This document shows, in pieces, positions 1-8,621 of a stretch of 23,120 bases of DNA. The notes under the pieces were generated by a model. That model ran no database searches and was not told the origin of the DNA. It worked only from the letters and a program-made list of their open reading frames with translations. This DNA comes from CAYLLN01 sp036496265 (GTDB taxonomy: Bacteria > Planctomycetota > Planctomycetia > Pirellulales > Pirellulaceae), in NCBI GenBank assembly GCA_036496265.1, contig DASXLL010000145.1, positions 1 to 23,120 of the forward strand. The letters run 5' to 3'. Numbering within the stretch: the first letter of the stretch is position 1; every line of letters starts with the position of its first letter. Position numbers and translations under genes: made by a program.

Positions 1-54
1 GAGAAGATGGTCGAGCGGCACGCGGAACTATATCGACAAATTGCAGCGGAATAG
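1..54 (+). CDS. C-terminal end of an unidentified protein (5' truncated)
   Basis: An open plus-strand frame enters from the left edge and ends at TAG 52-54, giving a 17-residue tail ending in ELYRQIAAE. The charged, helical tail with a late Tyr resembles the end of many GT4-type glycosyltransferases, but 17 residues cannot identify a family, so this is only a guess. It converges on the ammonium transporter gene, with hairpins between them. Confidence 0.4.
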   Translation, partial: EKMVERHAELYRQIAAE

Positions 55-77
55 TGCTGCCTCCAGCAACACCCCGA

Positions 78-111
78 CTTGGGCGCGGACCGACAAGCGG
101 CCGCACCCAAG
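78..111. terminator. Hairpin between convergent genes, possible terminator
   Basis: CTTGGGCGCGG (78-88) pairs with CCGCACCCAAG (101-111), an 11-bp stem with one mismatch and a 12-nt loop. A second hairpin, CTCCGGC/GCCGGAG (125-131 and 140-146), follows. Both lie between the end of the partial plus-strand gene and the end of the minus-strand transporter gene. Neither has a clear T-run, so a bidirectional terminator role is inferred from position only. Confidence 0.35.
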
Positions 112-168
112 CCGTGAGGTATCGCTCCGGCCAGGCGGTGCCGGAGGAGTTTGCTTAACGTCTCGTCT

Positions 169-1743
169 TTAGCCCAAGCCGTGCATTGCCGGTTTGCCAA
201 CCGCGGAGCCGGCGTGCATCGCAGCCGGAGCAGCACCGGAGCCGATCGATTCGGTAACCAGCGATGGCGGATAGGCGTACATGCCGTGCTCGCCAATGTC
301 GAGGCCTTCGAGTTCTTCGGCTTCCGATACTCGCAGACCCATTGTCGCCTTGAGGACGTACCAGGCGACAGTGGAAACGACGAGCACATAGCCGGCGGTC
401 GCGAGGACGCCGACCAACTGACCGACGAGTTGGCTCGTGCCACCGCCATAAAATAAACCGCTCCAGGTATTGGCTGGCGCCAGGCAGCGAGCGGCGACGC
501 GGCTGGGTTCCGCGAACAAGCCGACGCAGATCGTGCCGAAGACACCGTTTACCAGGTGTACTGAGGTTGCGCCGACGGGATCATCCACATGCAGCTTGTC
601 GAACATGAGAACGGCCACGACGACAAAGACGCCGGCCAACGCTCCAATAATCAGCGAAGCGCCAACGGTGACGAACGCACACGGAGCGGTAATCGCGACG
701 AGGCCCGCGAGGCAGCCGTTAAGCGTCATGCCGAGGTCCGGCTTTCCGAGCAGCAGCCAGCAGGTGAGCGTTGCGGTGAGCGTCGCGGCGGCGGCGGCGG
801 TGTTCGTCGTCACAGCAATTTCGGCCATGGCGCCAACATCGGCTGCCATCGTGCTACCGGGGTTGAAGCCGAACCAGCCGAACCAGAGGACGAAGCAGCC
901 GATCGTGGCGGCCATCAGACTATGACCCGGAATCGCGTTTACTTTCCCGTCCTTGCTGTATTTTCCAATGCGCGGCCCAAGGATCATTGCACCTGTCAAA
1001 GCCGCCCAACCGCCGATCGAGTGGACCTGCGTCGAGCCCGCAAAATCGAAAAAATTCCACTTCGCCGCAAGCCAGCCGCCGCCCCAAATCCAGTGGCCCA
1101 CGATTGGGTAAATGGCAATCGCCATAATGAAGCTGAACACAATGAACGTGTGATATTTGATGCGCTCCGCGACAGCGCCAGAGACAATTGTGGCGGCGGT
1201 TCCGGCGAACACGAGCTGGAAAAAGAACTTGCACCACAGCGGGACTCCGGTCCAATTGATGGCGGCGTAATCGCCTTTGTAATCAGCGCCAGTGGCAGGG
1301 CTGTTGTCAGCGCCGCCGACCATCCATAAGCCGCTCGTGCCAACAAAATCATTTCCGTTGCCGAACATCAAGCCCCAGCCGAGTAGCAAAAAACCGATCG
1401 ACGTAACGGCAAATACGACGAAGTTCTTTGACAGAATGTTGACGCAGTTTTTCGCCCGGCACATGCCCGATTCGACGCAGGCGAAGCCCAGGTTCATGAA
1501 GAACACGAGCATGGCCGTGACCATGACCCAGAGTGTGTCGGCCATGATCTTGATGTCGCCGACTGTCAGCGGCGCGGGGGCCGCAGCGGCCGGTTCGTCC
1601 GGCTTGGCGTCAGCGGCTTTTTCCGTAGCGGCAGCAGCTGATTCGGTTTTGGCTTCCTGGCCACGGCTGACCCCCAGTGGCAGCAGAACAAGTAAAGCAA
1701 GTAGTAAACAAAACGCACCGATACGCGAAACAACATACCTCAT
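169..1743 (-). CDS. amt: Ammonium transporter (Amt family) with N-terminal signal-like extension
   Basis: This 524-residue inner-membrane channel moves ammonium/ammonia into the cell. A hydrophobic signal-like segment (residues 8-25) is followed by an Ala/Glu/Pro-rich linker (about 29-60), then the Amt core. The Amt signature DFAGSTQVHSIGGW lies near residues 233-246, and the two pore histidines are visible as H241 (TQVHS) and H396 (GATSVHLVNG). About ten hydrophobic segments follow the linker. The C-terminal tail (EGLDIGEHGMYAYP, near 479-492) matches the cytoplasmic segment that in known Amt proteins couples to GlnK. The start is supported by GGAG at 1750-1753. No glnK gene lies next to it, although amt and glnK are often paired. 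It is divergent from transketolase. The small C-terminal extension after AYP is rich in Gly, Ala and His. Confidence 0.95.
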   Translation of the reverse strand: MRYVVSRIGAFCLLLALLVLLPLGVSRGQEAKTESAAAATEKAADAKPDEPAAAAPAPLTVGDIKIMADTLWVMVTAMLVFFMNLGFACVESGMCRAKNCVNILSKNFVVFAVTSIGFLLLGWGLMFGNGNDFVGTSGLWMVGGADNSPATGADYKGDYAAINWTGVPLWCKFFFQLVFAGTAATIVSGAVAERIKYHTFIVFSFIMAIAIYPIVGHWIWGGGWLAAKWNFFDFAGSTQVHSIGGWAALTGAMILGPRIGKYSKDGKVNAIPGHSLMAATIGCFVLWFGWFGFNPGSTMAADVGAMAEIAVTTNTAAAAATLTATLTCWLLLGKPDLGMTLNGCLAGLVAITAPCAFVTVGASLIIGALAGVFVVVAVLMFDKLHVDDPVGATSVHLVNGVFGTICVGLFAEPSRVAARCLAPANTWSGLFYGGGTSQLVGQLVGVLATAGYVLVVSTVAWYVLKATMGLRVSEAEELEGLDIGEHGMYAYPPSLVTESIGSGAAPAAMHAGSAVGKPAMHGLG

Positions 1744-2095
1744 GGCATTCTCCGCCTGTGGAGTGAAAGGAAACGGATTAGTCCGCGCGCAGCTTCGCCA
1801 TTTCGAATTAGAAAACTCTTTGCGATCGGACAGACCGGTCGCGTCTTAAGCAAGCAGCACGCCAAACGCTGCAGCTTTTCTAAACTCGCGAAAATACCAG
1901 CGAAAAAACAGGTATTTTAAAATTGGCCCCTCATAACCTGCCTCAATCCGTGCCCATTCCTTAAGCAAACCTCGTTAGCCGCTGCACGATCGTGCGGCAG
2001 TCGCCGGCTTCTTCCGCGTTTTGCGCCGCACCGTTAGACTGAGCGCCTTCTGCTTATTTGATAATTCCCCGCCGCCTTAAAATCGCCTCAAGATC
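1744..2095. promoter_or_regulatory. Divergent amt/tkt intergenic region
   Basis: This 352-bp gap holds the upstream regions of both divergent genes and no convincing small gene. It is more AT-rich than the flanking genes, especially 1880-1940. A GATAAT at 2060-2065 could be a -10 box for transketolase, but I see no matching -35. No well-spaced sigma-54 site for amt was found. The octamer TTAAGCAA occurs twice (near 1847 and 1961). Confidence 0.4.
1891..1918. promoter_or_regulatory. Perfect 8-bp inverted repeat upstream of amt
   Basis: AAAATACC (1891-1898) and GGTATTTT (1911-1918) are perfect inverted copies separated by 12 nt, in the AT-rich part of the divergent region about 150 bp before the amt start. 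It could be an operator or an RNA hairpin in the amt leader. The regulator is unknown. Confidence 0.4.
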
Positions 2096-4162
2096 ATGTC
2101 TGTCGCCGAAACCAAAACCAGCATCGATCAGCTCACCATCAACACCATCCGCACCTTGAGCATGGACGCGGTGCAGAAGGCCAACAGCGGCCACCCGGGC
2201 ACGCCGATGGCCCTCGCGCCCGTGATGTATCAGATTTGGCAGCACAATCTGCGTTACGACCCGTCGCAGCCGCTGTGGCCGGGCCGGGACCGTTTTATTT
2301 TGTCCTGCGGCCATGCGTCGATGCTGCTTTATTCAACGCTGCATTTGACGGGTGTCCGCAAGGTTGCCAAGCACGAGAACAAGGTCGAGGAGGGCTTGGC
2401 GATCACGCTCGACGACATCAAGAATTTTCGCCAGCTTGAGAGCCCCTGTGCAGGGCACCCGGAATTTGGTGAGGCGGCAGGCATCGAGACAACAACCGGA
2501 CCGCTTGGTCAAGGCATAGGTACTAGCGTCGGCGTCGCGTTGGCATCCAAGTGGCTCGCGGCTCATTACAACCGTCCGGGGTTCGAGCTCTTCGACAACC
2601 GCGTCTACGTTCTCTGCAGCGACGGCGATCTCATGGAGGGCATCTCCAGCGAAGCGGCTTCGACCGCCGGGCACTTGAAGCTGAACAACCTGCTCTGGAT
2701 TTACGACGACAATACCATCACCATCGAGGGGCACACGGCGTTGGCGTTCAGCGAAGACGTGGCTACTCGGTTCGAGGGTTACGGCTGGAACGCCCTCCAG
2801 GTCGATGACGCCAACGATCTCGGCGCGATTCAGCGGGCAATCGACTCGGCCAAGAAGGTCACTGATAAGCCGTCGATCATCATTCTCAAGAGCATCATCG
2901 GCTATGGCGCGCCGAACAAGGCGAACACACATTCGGCTCACGGCGCCCCGCTCGGCGAAGACGAAATCAAGCTCGCCAAGCAGTTCTACGGCTGGCCCGA
3001 GAACGAAAAATTCCTCGTCCCGGACGAGGTTCGCCAGCATTTTGCCGCCGGTATCGGCAAGACCGGCAAGGCGGCCCGTGATAACTGGAGCAAAAAGTTC
3101 GCCGAATACGAACAGGCTTTTCCGAAAGAAGCGGCCGAGCTGAAATCAATGTGGGCCGGCAAGCTCGTTGATGGTTGGGACAAGGGAATTCCGACATTTC
3201 CAGCCGATGCCAAGGGTCTCGCCAGCCGCGTTTCATCGGGCAAAGTGCTCAACGGCCTCGCGAAGCACTTGCCGTATATGCTCGGCGGCTCGGCCGACCT
3301 CGCGCCATCGACGATGACGCTGCTCGACGGTGAAAAAGACCTTGAGGCTGGCAGCTACGGCGGTCGCAATCTGCACTTCGGCATTCGCGAGCACGGCATG
3401 GCCGCGATCTGCAACGGCTTGTCGCTTTGCGGCCTCAGGCCCTATGGCGCGACGTTCTTCGTATTCACCGACTACATGCGGCCCGCAATGCGTCTCGCAG
3501 CGATCATGCATCGGCCCGTGATTTATGTGCTCACGCACGACTCGATCGGCCTCGGCGAAGATGGCCCGACGCATCAGCCGGTTGAACATCTTGCCGCTTG
3601 CCGCGCCATTCCCAATCTCGACGTTGTCCGCCCCGGCGACGCCAACGAAGTCGCCGAATGCTACCGCACCGTCATGCAACGGCTAACATGCCCCGCCGCG
3701 ATGGTATTGTCTCGCCAAAATCTGCCGACGCTCGACCGGACGAAGTTCGCCGCCGCATCAGGCTGTGCAAAAGGCGGCTATGTCCTCGCCGATGCCCCGA
3801 ATGGCAATCCGACGGCAATTATTATCGCCACTGGCAGCGAACTAGACATCGCCATGAAGGCCTGGGAAAAACTGACCGCCGAAGGCGTCCAGATCCGCCT
3901 CGTCAGCATGCCCTGCGTCGAATGGTTCGACGAACAAGACGCGGCTTACCGCGCCAGCGTCCTGCCTCGCGACGTAAAAGCCCGCGTCGTCGTCGAAGCC
4001 GGCATCCGCCAATGCTGGGATCGCTTCCTCGGCGAAGACGGCCGCTTCGTCGGCATGCACAGCTTCGGCGCCAGCGCTCCCTATACCACCCTCTACAAGC
4101 ACTTCGGCATCACCCCCGAACACGTCGCCGCCGAAGTCAAAGCCGCGATCAGTTTCAAATAG
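2096..4162 (+). CDS. tkt: Transketolase
   Basis: Thiamine-diphosphate enzyme of the non-oxidative pentose phosphate pathway; it transfers two-carbon ketol units between ketose and aldose phosphates in the cytosol. At 688 residues it has full family length. Visible motifs are SGHPGTPM (H33), CGHAS (H73), GPLGQG (135-140), and GDGDL-type cofactor binding seen as SDGDLMEG (175-182) with the metal ligands continuing to YDDNTITIEG. In the pyrimidine domain REHGM carries the cofactor-activating Glu (E432), and HDSIGLGEDGPTHQPVEHL is near 481-499. The start codon is ATG with no clear Shine-Dalgarno, which is common in this window. The gene stands alone, divergent from amt and followed by a strong hairpin. 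Confidence 0.97.
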   Translation: MSVAETKTSIDQLTINTIRTLSMDAVQKANSGHPGTPMALAPVMYQIWQHNLRYDPSQPLWPGRDRFILSCGHASMLLYSTLHLTGVRKVAKHENKVEEGLAITLDDIKNFRQLESPCAGHPEFGEAAGIETTTGPLGQGIGTSVGVALASKWLAAHYNRPGFELFDNRVYVLCSDGDLMEGISSEAASTAGHLKLNNLLWIYDDNTITIEGHTALAFSEDVATRFEGYGWNALQVDDANDLGAIQRAIDSAKKVTDKPSIIILKSIIGYGAPNKANTHSAHGAPLGEDEIKLAKQFYGWPENEKFLVPDEVRQHFAAGIGKTGKAARDNWSKKFAEYEQAFPKEAAELKSMWAGKLVDGWDKGIPTFPADAKGLASRVSSGKVLNGLAKHLPYMLGGSADLAPSTMTLLDGEKDLEAGSYGGRNLHFGIREHGMAAICNGLSLCGLRPYGATFFVFTDYMRPAMRLAAIMHRPVIYVLTHDSIGLGEDGPTHQPVEHLAACRAIPNLDVVRPGDANEVAECYRTVMQRLTCPAAMVLSRQNLPTLDRTKFAAASGCAKGGYVLADAPNGNPTAIIIATGSELDIAMKAWEKLTAEGVQIRLVSMPCVEWFDEQDAAYRASVLPRDVKARVVVEAGIRQCWDRFLGEDGRFVGMHSFGASAPYTTLYKHFGITPEHVAAEVKAAISFK

Positions 4163-4196
4163 CCACACCGTTGACATCGGCACGTCCCCCAAAGTA

Positions 4197-4243
4197 GTCC
4201 AGCCAGGCCCTTGGCTGGACAGAAGTGCGAGCGACGCTTTTTT
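4197..4243 (+). terminator. Strong hairpin after tkt, possible terminator
   Basis: GTCCAGCCA (4197-4205) and TGGCTGGAC (4212-4220) form a perfect 9-bp stem with a short loop, 35 bp after the tkt stop. A T6 run follows at 4238-4243, but 17 nt beyond the stem, so it is not a textbook intrinsic terminator. The palindrome could equally be a dispersed intergenic repeat, since more hairpins follow. Confidence 0.45.
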
Positions 4244-4292
4244 CTGGCCGACATAAATCGCCAAACAGTGATTTTCGCCGCGCCATTGTCTC

Positions 4293-4474
4293 GTGATCAG
4301 GGTCCCCCCTGGTCACGCACTACTCCGAGGCTCCCGCCTCGTTACTGCGTTGTACGCGAGACTATCGACCGAGCCACCAGCCGACTTTGCAGCCGCAACG
4401 CGGCGACCATCCGTCAGCCTAGGGCGCAGCCCTAGGTACGCAATCCCGCAACAAAACTGAAGCCCTGAAGGGGC
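4293..4474. repeat. Cluster of palindromic hairpins in non-coding DNA
   Basis: Four hairpins follow each other. GTGATCAGGG/CCCTGGTCAC (4293-4302/4307-4316) is a 10-bp stem with one G-T pair and a tetraloop. CGAGGC/GCCTCG (4326-4331/4336-4341) also has a tetraloop. CCTAGGGC/GCCCTAGG (4418-4425/4429-4436) has a 3-nt loop. A short GCCC/GGGC (4462-4465/4471-4474) closes the series. From general knowledge, such phrases recur between genes in planctomycete genomes; I cannot confirm the copy number here. No gene is supported in this stretch. Confidence 0.5.
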
Positions 4475-4593
4475 GGCATCACTGTCCCCGATAAACCCTG
4501 ACGCACCGATCACCATCGGCCCGAAGGTGAATCTTCTGATAGTCAATTCTGGGAGCCGTCCGCAGCCGTTCGATGAATCCAAGGGACGGTTTC

Positions 4594-4950
4594 TTATGCG
4601 CTTTTCGCATCAGGAGCATCAAGCCACCGACGCCCGTGCGAACCTTGTTTAGATATCCCTGCATCCGAGGCAACGAATACAGGCCAACCGCATGTTGCGC
4701 CGTCACGCTGCCCGTTTATCAACGATACGTCGCCCACGAACATCGAACATTTGTCGATCTTCTCGAAGATTGTGTCGGCGATGTCGGGGCTACCGGGAAC
4801 ACCCTGAGTGTCCCGATCCAGCGCAGGGTCGACGCCAAGGGAACCCTCGGCCCGAAGTTCCTTGATCGCCTTTTCCAGGCAGTCGCCGATGAATCCCCGA
4901 TTCGTGGAATTGGGGAGGTCTGATTGCCAAGAATAGAAAATCGTCTGCAT
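4594..4950 (-). CDS. Truncated TIR-like domain protein (probable gene remnant)
   Basis: The first ~80 residues match, by recall, a widespread TIR-like/nucleotide-binding family: start MQTIFYSWQSDLPN, then NRGFIGDCLEKAIKEL, DRDTQGVPGSPDIADTIF and KCSMFVGDVSLI. The ATG at 4950 is favoured over the upstream one at 4986 because GGAGAG sits 5-10 nt before it. After VSLIN the family normally continues with a PNPNV-IE-G-type stretch and a longer C-terminus. Here that is missing, and an unrelated tail reaches a stop after 118 residues in total. Another minus frame (4479-4706) continues past the breakpoint with no recognised family. I infer a 3'-truncated defence- or signalling-type gene, probably non-functional. 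Confidence 0.55.
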   Translation of the reverse strand: MQTIFYSWQSDLPNSTNRGFIGDCLEKAIKELRAEGSLGVDPALDRDTQGVPGSPDIADTIFEKIDKCSMFVGDVSLINGQRDGATCGWPVFVASDAGISKQGSHGRRWLDAPDAKSA

Positions 4951-5080
4951 GTCGCTCTCCGTCCATAACAGAGCGTGAATCGCCAACTTTTAGGCTATCG
5001 GATCGCTCCGAAAAGACAACGTCCGCAGGACAATCCTAGAGACATTGTTTTTCGGCGCTCGGTTCACCTCGCGCCAATCG

Positions 5081-5116
5081 GGACAAATCAACGCAAATCC
5101 GTGTTCATCCGTGGCC
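5081..5116. repeat. Common intergenic phrase (GTGTTCATCCGTGGC type)
   Basis: The stretch contains ATCCGTGTTCATCCGTGGCC after AAATCAACGC. I recall close versions of this phrase between genes in many planctomycete and other bacterial genomes. It lies upstream of the truncated TIR-like gene. Function unknown. The neighbouring stretch 5117-5280 shows nothing I can support. Confidence 0.35.
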
Positions 5117-5280
5117 ATTAACCTCCGCCCCGACCGATATATGTACATTGGTATACTATTTGCACAAGCCTAGCTCCATCCATCCCGACTGCCACTTTGA
5201 ACAGCGCGCCCGCGCCTTCCATCGAGGTTCGCTTTGCGCGCGTGCGCAATTGACTCGCACCAAACGCCCTACTTCAACCA

Positions 5281-5605
5281 CTAATACGACAATGAATATT
5301 AGCGCCCGGCGACAATTATTAGTCGCCACAACCGCTTACCAACCACCAACTTCCCACAATTCGGTTCCTCGCTCCGACGAAAAACTTTTTCAAAATATTA
5401 GCGCCGACCAAAACCAAATCCCAGATCCAGAATCCCAAACCGATGATTGTCGTCGCGCCGCTCAACTTGAGCGCAACCCCCCCCTTCAAGCCAATTCCCT
5501 AACTCAACAAGCCGCAGCACCTTACAACCACAACCAACCCGCGTCGTAATGAAAAAACTTCAAACTTTAGCGCATGCCGATCCTTGGAACTTGGACTTTG
5601 GAGCC
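5281..5605 (-). repeat. Structured intergenic repeat element, copy A
   Basis: Read on the minus strand, this element has the same block order as copy B at 16.0-16.47 kb on the plus strand. It starts with 2-3 degenerate AARGTYC heptamers (5580-5602), then a 29-nt block (5545-5573) identical to copy B in 28 of 29 positions. About 69 nt later comes TGCGCTCAAGTTGAGC (5460-5475), which holds a 13-nt palindrome. Then follow three degenerate GGGATTC-type heptamers (about 5415-5440), GCTAATATTT (5393-5402) and a hairpin CTAATA/TATTAG with a 10-nt loop (5281-5302). An extra hairpin GGCGAC/GTCGCC lies at 5308-5327. It begins a few bases beyond the stop of the MqnD-family gene, in its downstream direction. 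Confidence 0.7.
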
Positions 5606-5611
5606 GAAACC

Positions 5612-6478
<867 letters not shown>

Positions 6479-6595
6479 TGTCTTCCGCTCTACAATAAAT
6501 AAATGACCAGCGAAGGCCCCATCATCGACGAGAGTGTGAATTTGGACAACCGCCTCGCCGAACAATAAACCGCTGGCAACTGCGAATACTTAACC

Positions 6596-7234
6596 ATGAT
6601 TGGCCCTCAAGAGGACGATTGTCAGCGAGATACGATCGTGCTGGCCCACGGCTTGGGCGGCCGGCCGCTCTTAATGCGGCCGATGGCTCGCTGGTTGGAG
6701 CAGCATTTCAAGCGCGTCATCAACTGGGGATATCCCAGCCTTTGGTCGCCGATTGAATCGCACGGCAAGGAGTTTGCTGGTCTGCTGCGGCAGCTCGATG
6801 ATGACGAGGCGTATGGCCGCATTCATCTCGTTGGCCACAGCATGGGCGGCATCATTGCTCGCCTGGCGCTGGCCGAATATTTGCCTCGGCGGCTTGGCCG
6901 GTTTGTCATGATCGCTCCACCCAACCGCGGTTCACGCGTCGCGCGGCGGCTGGCGCCCCATCTGGGCCGCTTTATCCCGCCGATCACGCAACTGACCGAT
7001 GACACGGCCGGCTTTGTTTGCACATTGCCACAGCCGACCGCCCCAGAACTCGGCATCATCGCCGCCGAGCTTGATTTCATGGTTCCGGAGGACAATACGC
7101 GGCTGGGCTGTGAGTGCGACCATATCGTACTGCCTGGGCTCCATTCGACGCTGCTGTGGCGGCAGGAAACAGCCGAGCAGGTGCGGCACTTTCTGGAGAC
7201 GGGCAAGTTTTATCGTGTCACCAGTTCGACTTGA
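6596..7234 (+). CDS. Alpha/beta hydrolase, lipase-like
   Basis: A 212-residue esterase/lipase-type hydrolase. VLAHGLGG (16-22) forms the oxyanion region, and the nucleophile elbow LVGHSMGG has S82. IAPPNRGS (106-113) is typical of triacylglycerol-lipase-like and PGAP1-like hydrolases. The candidate acid is D166 (PEDNT) and the candidate base is H183 (GLHST). There is no signal peptide, so it is probably cytosolic; the substrate is unknown. Its 3' end overlaps the convergent sulfatase gene by 17 bp. The start ATG has no clear ribosome binding site. A larger lipoprotein hydrolase with the same elbow lies beyond the sulfatase gene. Confidence 0.85.
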   Translation: MIGPQEDDCQRDTIVLAHGLGGRPLLMRPMARWLEQHFKRVINWGYPSLWSPIESHGKEFAGLLRQLDDDEAYGRIHLVGHSMGGIIARLALAEYLPRRLGRFVMIAPPNRGSRVARRLAPHLGRFIPPITQLTDDTAGFVCTLPQPTAPELGIIAAELDFMVPEDNTRLGCECDHIVLPGLHSTLLWRQETAEQVRHFLETGKFYRVTSST

Positions 7235-8471
7235 TCCGTTCACTCAGCTCTTTGGCCCGCTGCGGTTGCTGCTGGGCCTGGTCCTTTTCCTCGCGGGGAT
7301 CAGCAATCACGTTGTAAAGCTCCTTCGCCTTGCCATCCGCCGATTCAACAAGCTTCCAGTCACCACTAATACAATAACGAAATTCGAGGCCGGGCAACGG
7401 ATCGTCAATGTTCGCGACGTCGTGAGCGTAGACTTCACCGAAGACCGCATCGTGACCCGGAGTTTTGCCGGCAATGACATCCAGCAAATTGACGCCCCGC
7501 ATTTCCTTCGTCCGCGATAGGCCGCAGGCGGCGAGAATCGTCGGCGCAATGTCAATCGTGCTGACGAGCGTTTTCTCGTCCCGCCGCGGTTGCAGCTTGC
7601 CGGGCCAGCGGAGCATGATCGGAGTGCGGATGCCGCCCTCGTAGGGTGAACGTTTGCTGCGCGGCGCGAAGGGATTGGCATTTGGCGTTTGAATCCAGCC
7701 GTTGTCGGTCACGTAGACCACCAGCGTGTTGTCGGCGAGGCCTTGCTTGTCCAAATAACTGAGCAGTTCGCCGCACGTCTCGTCCCACCATTCACAATTG
7801 GCCCAGTACTTCGCAATGAACAGCGAGTCGGTTTTGTCCTTGTATTTGTCCAGCAGCCGTTGCGGTGGATTATGCGGCTGATGCGGCAACATCGGCGCGT
7901 ACCACAGAAAGAACGGTTTGCCTTTGTTGCTTTCGAGGAAGTCGTAGATCGGCTGCAGGCCCTGTCGGCCGATCTTTAAACCTTCGTCACCGTGGCGGCC
8001 GCCTTTATCGGGGTCGCCGTGCGACATGCCGGCCGTGAAGCCGCCTTCGGCAAAGTTGCCTTCCCACCATTTGCCCGATTGGAAGCTGACGTAACCATGA
8101 TCGGCCAGCAGCTTCGGCAGCGTCGGCGTACGGTGGACGTGCCGCAGCATTTCCCGGCGATCGGTGCCCCGCGGCGGATCGTTGCCGGTCACCAAGTGCT
8201 GATGCGGGTACAGTCCCGTGATAATTGACATCAAACTCGATCGGCAGAGGCTCGTGGGCGTGTAGCCGCGCGTGAAAACGACGCTTTGCTTGGCCAAACC
8301 ATCGATATTTGGCGTCTGAATCTGCGGGTGGCCCATGAAGCCGTAGTCGGTCCAGGCCTGGTCGTCTGACAGCACGATGACGACGTTGGGAGGAGCCGCA
8401 GCGGCGGAAAATGCCATCACAGCGGCGATAGCAACTGCGCAAATGAGCGAAACGGAGCGGTGGGCTTTCAT
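7218..8471 (-). CDS. Exported sulfatase (type I, S1 family)
   Basis: Hydrolyses sulfate esters, probably of sulfated polysaccharides, outside the cytoplasm. The start at 8471 gives 417 residues with a signal peptide (MKAHRSVSL, hydrophobic 7-25, likely cleavage after AAAA near 26). An upstream in-frame ATG would bury the signal peptide. The metal site DDQ (36-38), TPTSLCRSSLMSIITGLYPHQH with C76 as the predicted formylglycine, SGKWWEG (K133) and TDNGW (D256, N257) are all visible. The maturation motif reads C-R-S-S-L rather than the usual C-x-P/A-S-R; I recall similar C-x-[PAS]-S-L variants in planctomycete sulfatases. No sulfatase-maturing enzyme is in the window. It is divergent from the lipoprotein hydrolase across 150 bp and overlaps the 6596 gene tail-to-tail. 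Confidence 0.93.
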   Translation of the reverse strand: MKAHRSVSLICAVAIAAVMAFSAAAAPPNVVIVLSDDQAWTDYGFMGHPQIQTPNIDGLAKQSVVFTRGYTPTSLCRSSLMSIITGLYPHQHLVTGNDPPRGTDRREMLRHVHRTPTLPKLLADHGYVSFQSGKWWEGNFAEGGFTAGMSHGDPDKGGRHGDEGLKIGRQGLQPIYDFLESNKGKPFFLWYAPMLPHQPHNPPQRLLDKYKDKTDSLFIAKYWANCEWWDETCGELLSYLDKQGLADNTLVVYVTDNGWIQTPNANPFAPRSKRSPYEGGIRTPIMLRWPGKLQPRRDEKTLVSTIDIAPTILAACGLSRTKEMRGVNLLDVIAGKTPGHDAVFGEVYAHDVANIDDPLPGLEFRYCISGDWKLVESADGKAKELYNVIADPREEKDQAQQQPQRAKELSERIKSNW

Positions 8472-8621
8472 GGGATAGCTAGCGGGAGAGGAAGTGACCT
8501 TGTCGAGGCGGGAAACGAACTGTAATTCTGGCCCGCTTGTCATTGCGCCGTCCAGGCCCGGCATGACGGCAATTGAAATTTGCTCATGTTCGCTCATCGT
8601 GACGCACAACGGCGATTCACC

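Noticed and set aside
1931..1965. Possible sigma-54 promoter for amt (minus strand, TGGGCACGGATTGAGGC)
   Set aside because: The GG and GC elements do not have the required spacing of the -24/-12 class.
149..1970. GTTTGCTTAA (149-158) and TTAAGCAAAC (1961-1970) as a 10-bp inverted repeat flanking amt
   Set aside because: The arms are short, there is no transposase between them, and amt is a normal housekeeping gene. Probably chance.
4479..4706. 75-codon minus-strand frame past the TIR-like breakpoint
   Set aside because: It has no ribosome site and no recognised family. It may be the tail of another decayed gene, but this cannot be supported.
5148..5549. 133-codon plus-strand frame
   Set aside because: It runs through repeat copy A and low-complexity AACC-rich DNA, has no ribosome site, and has no domain-like sequence.
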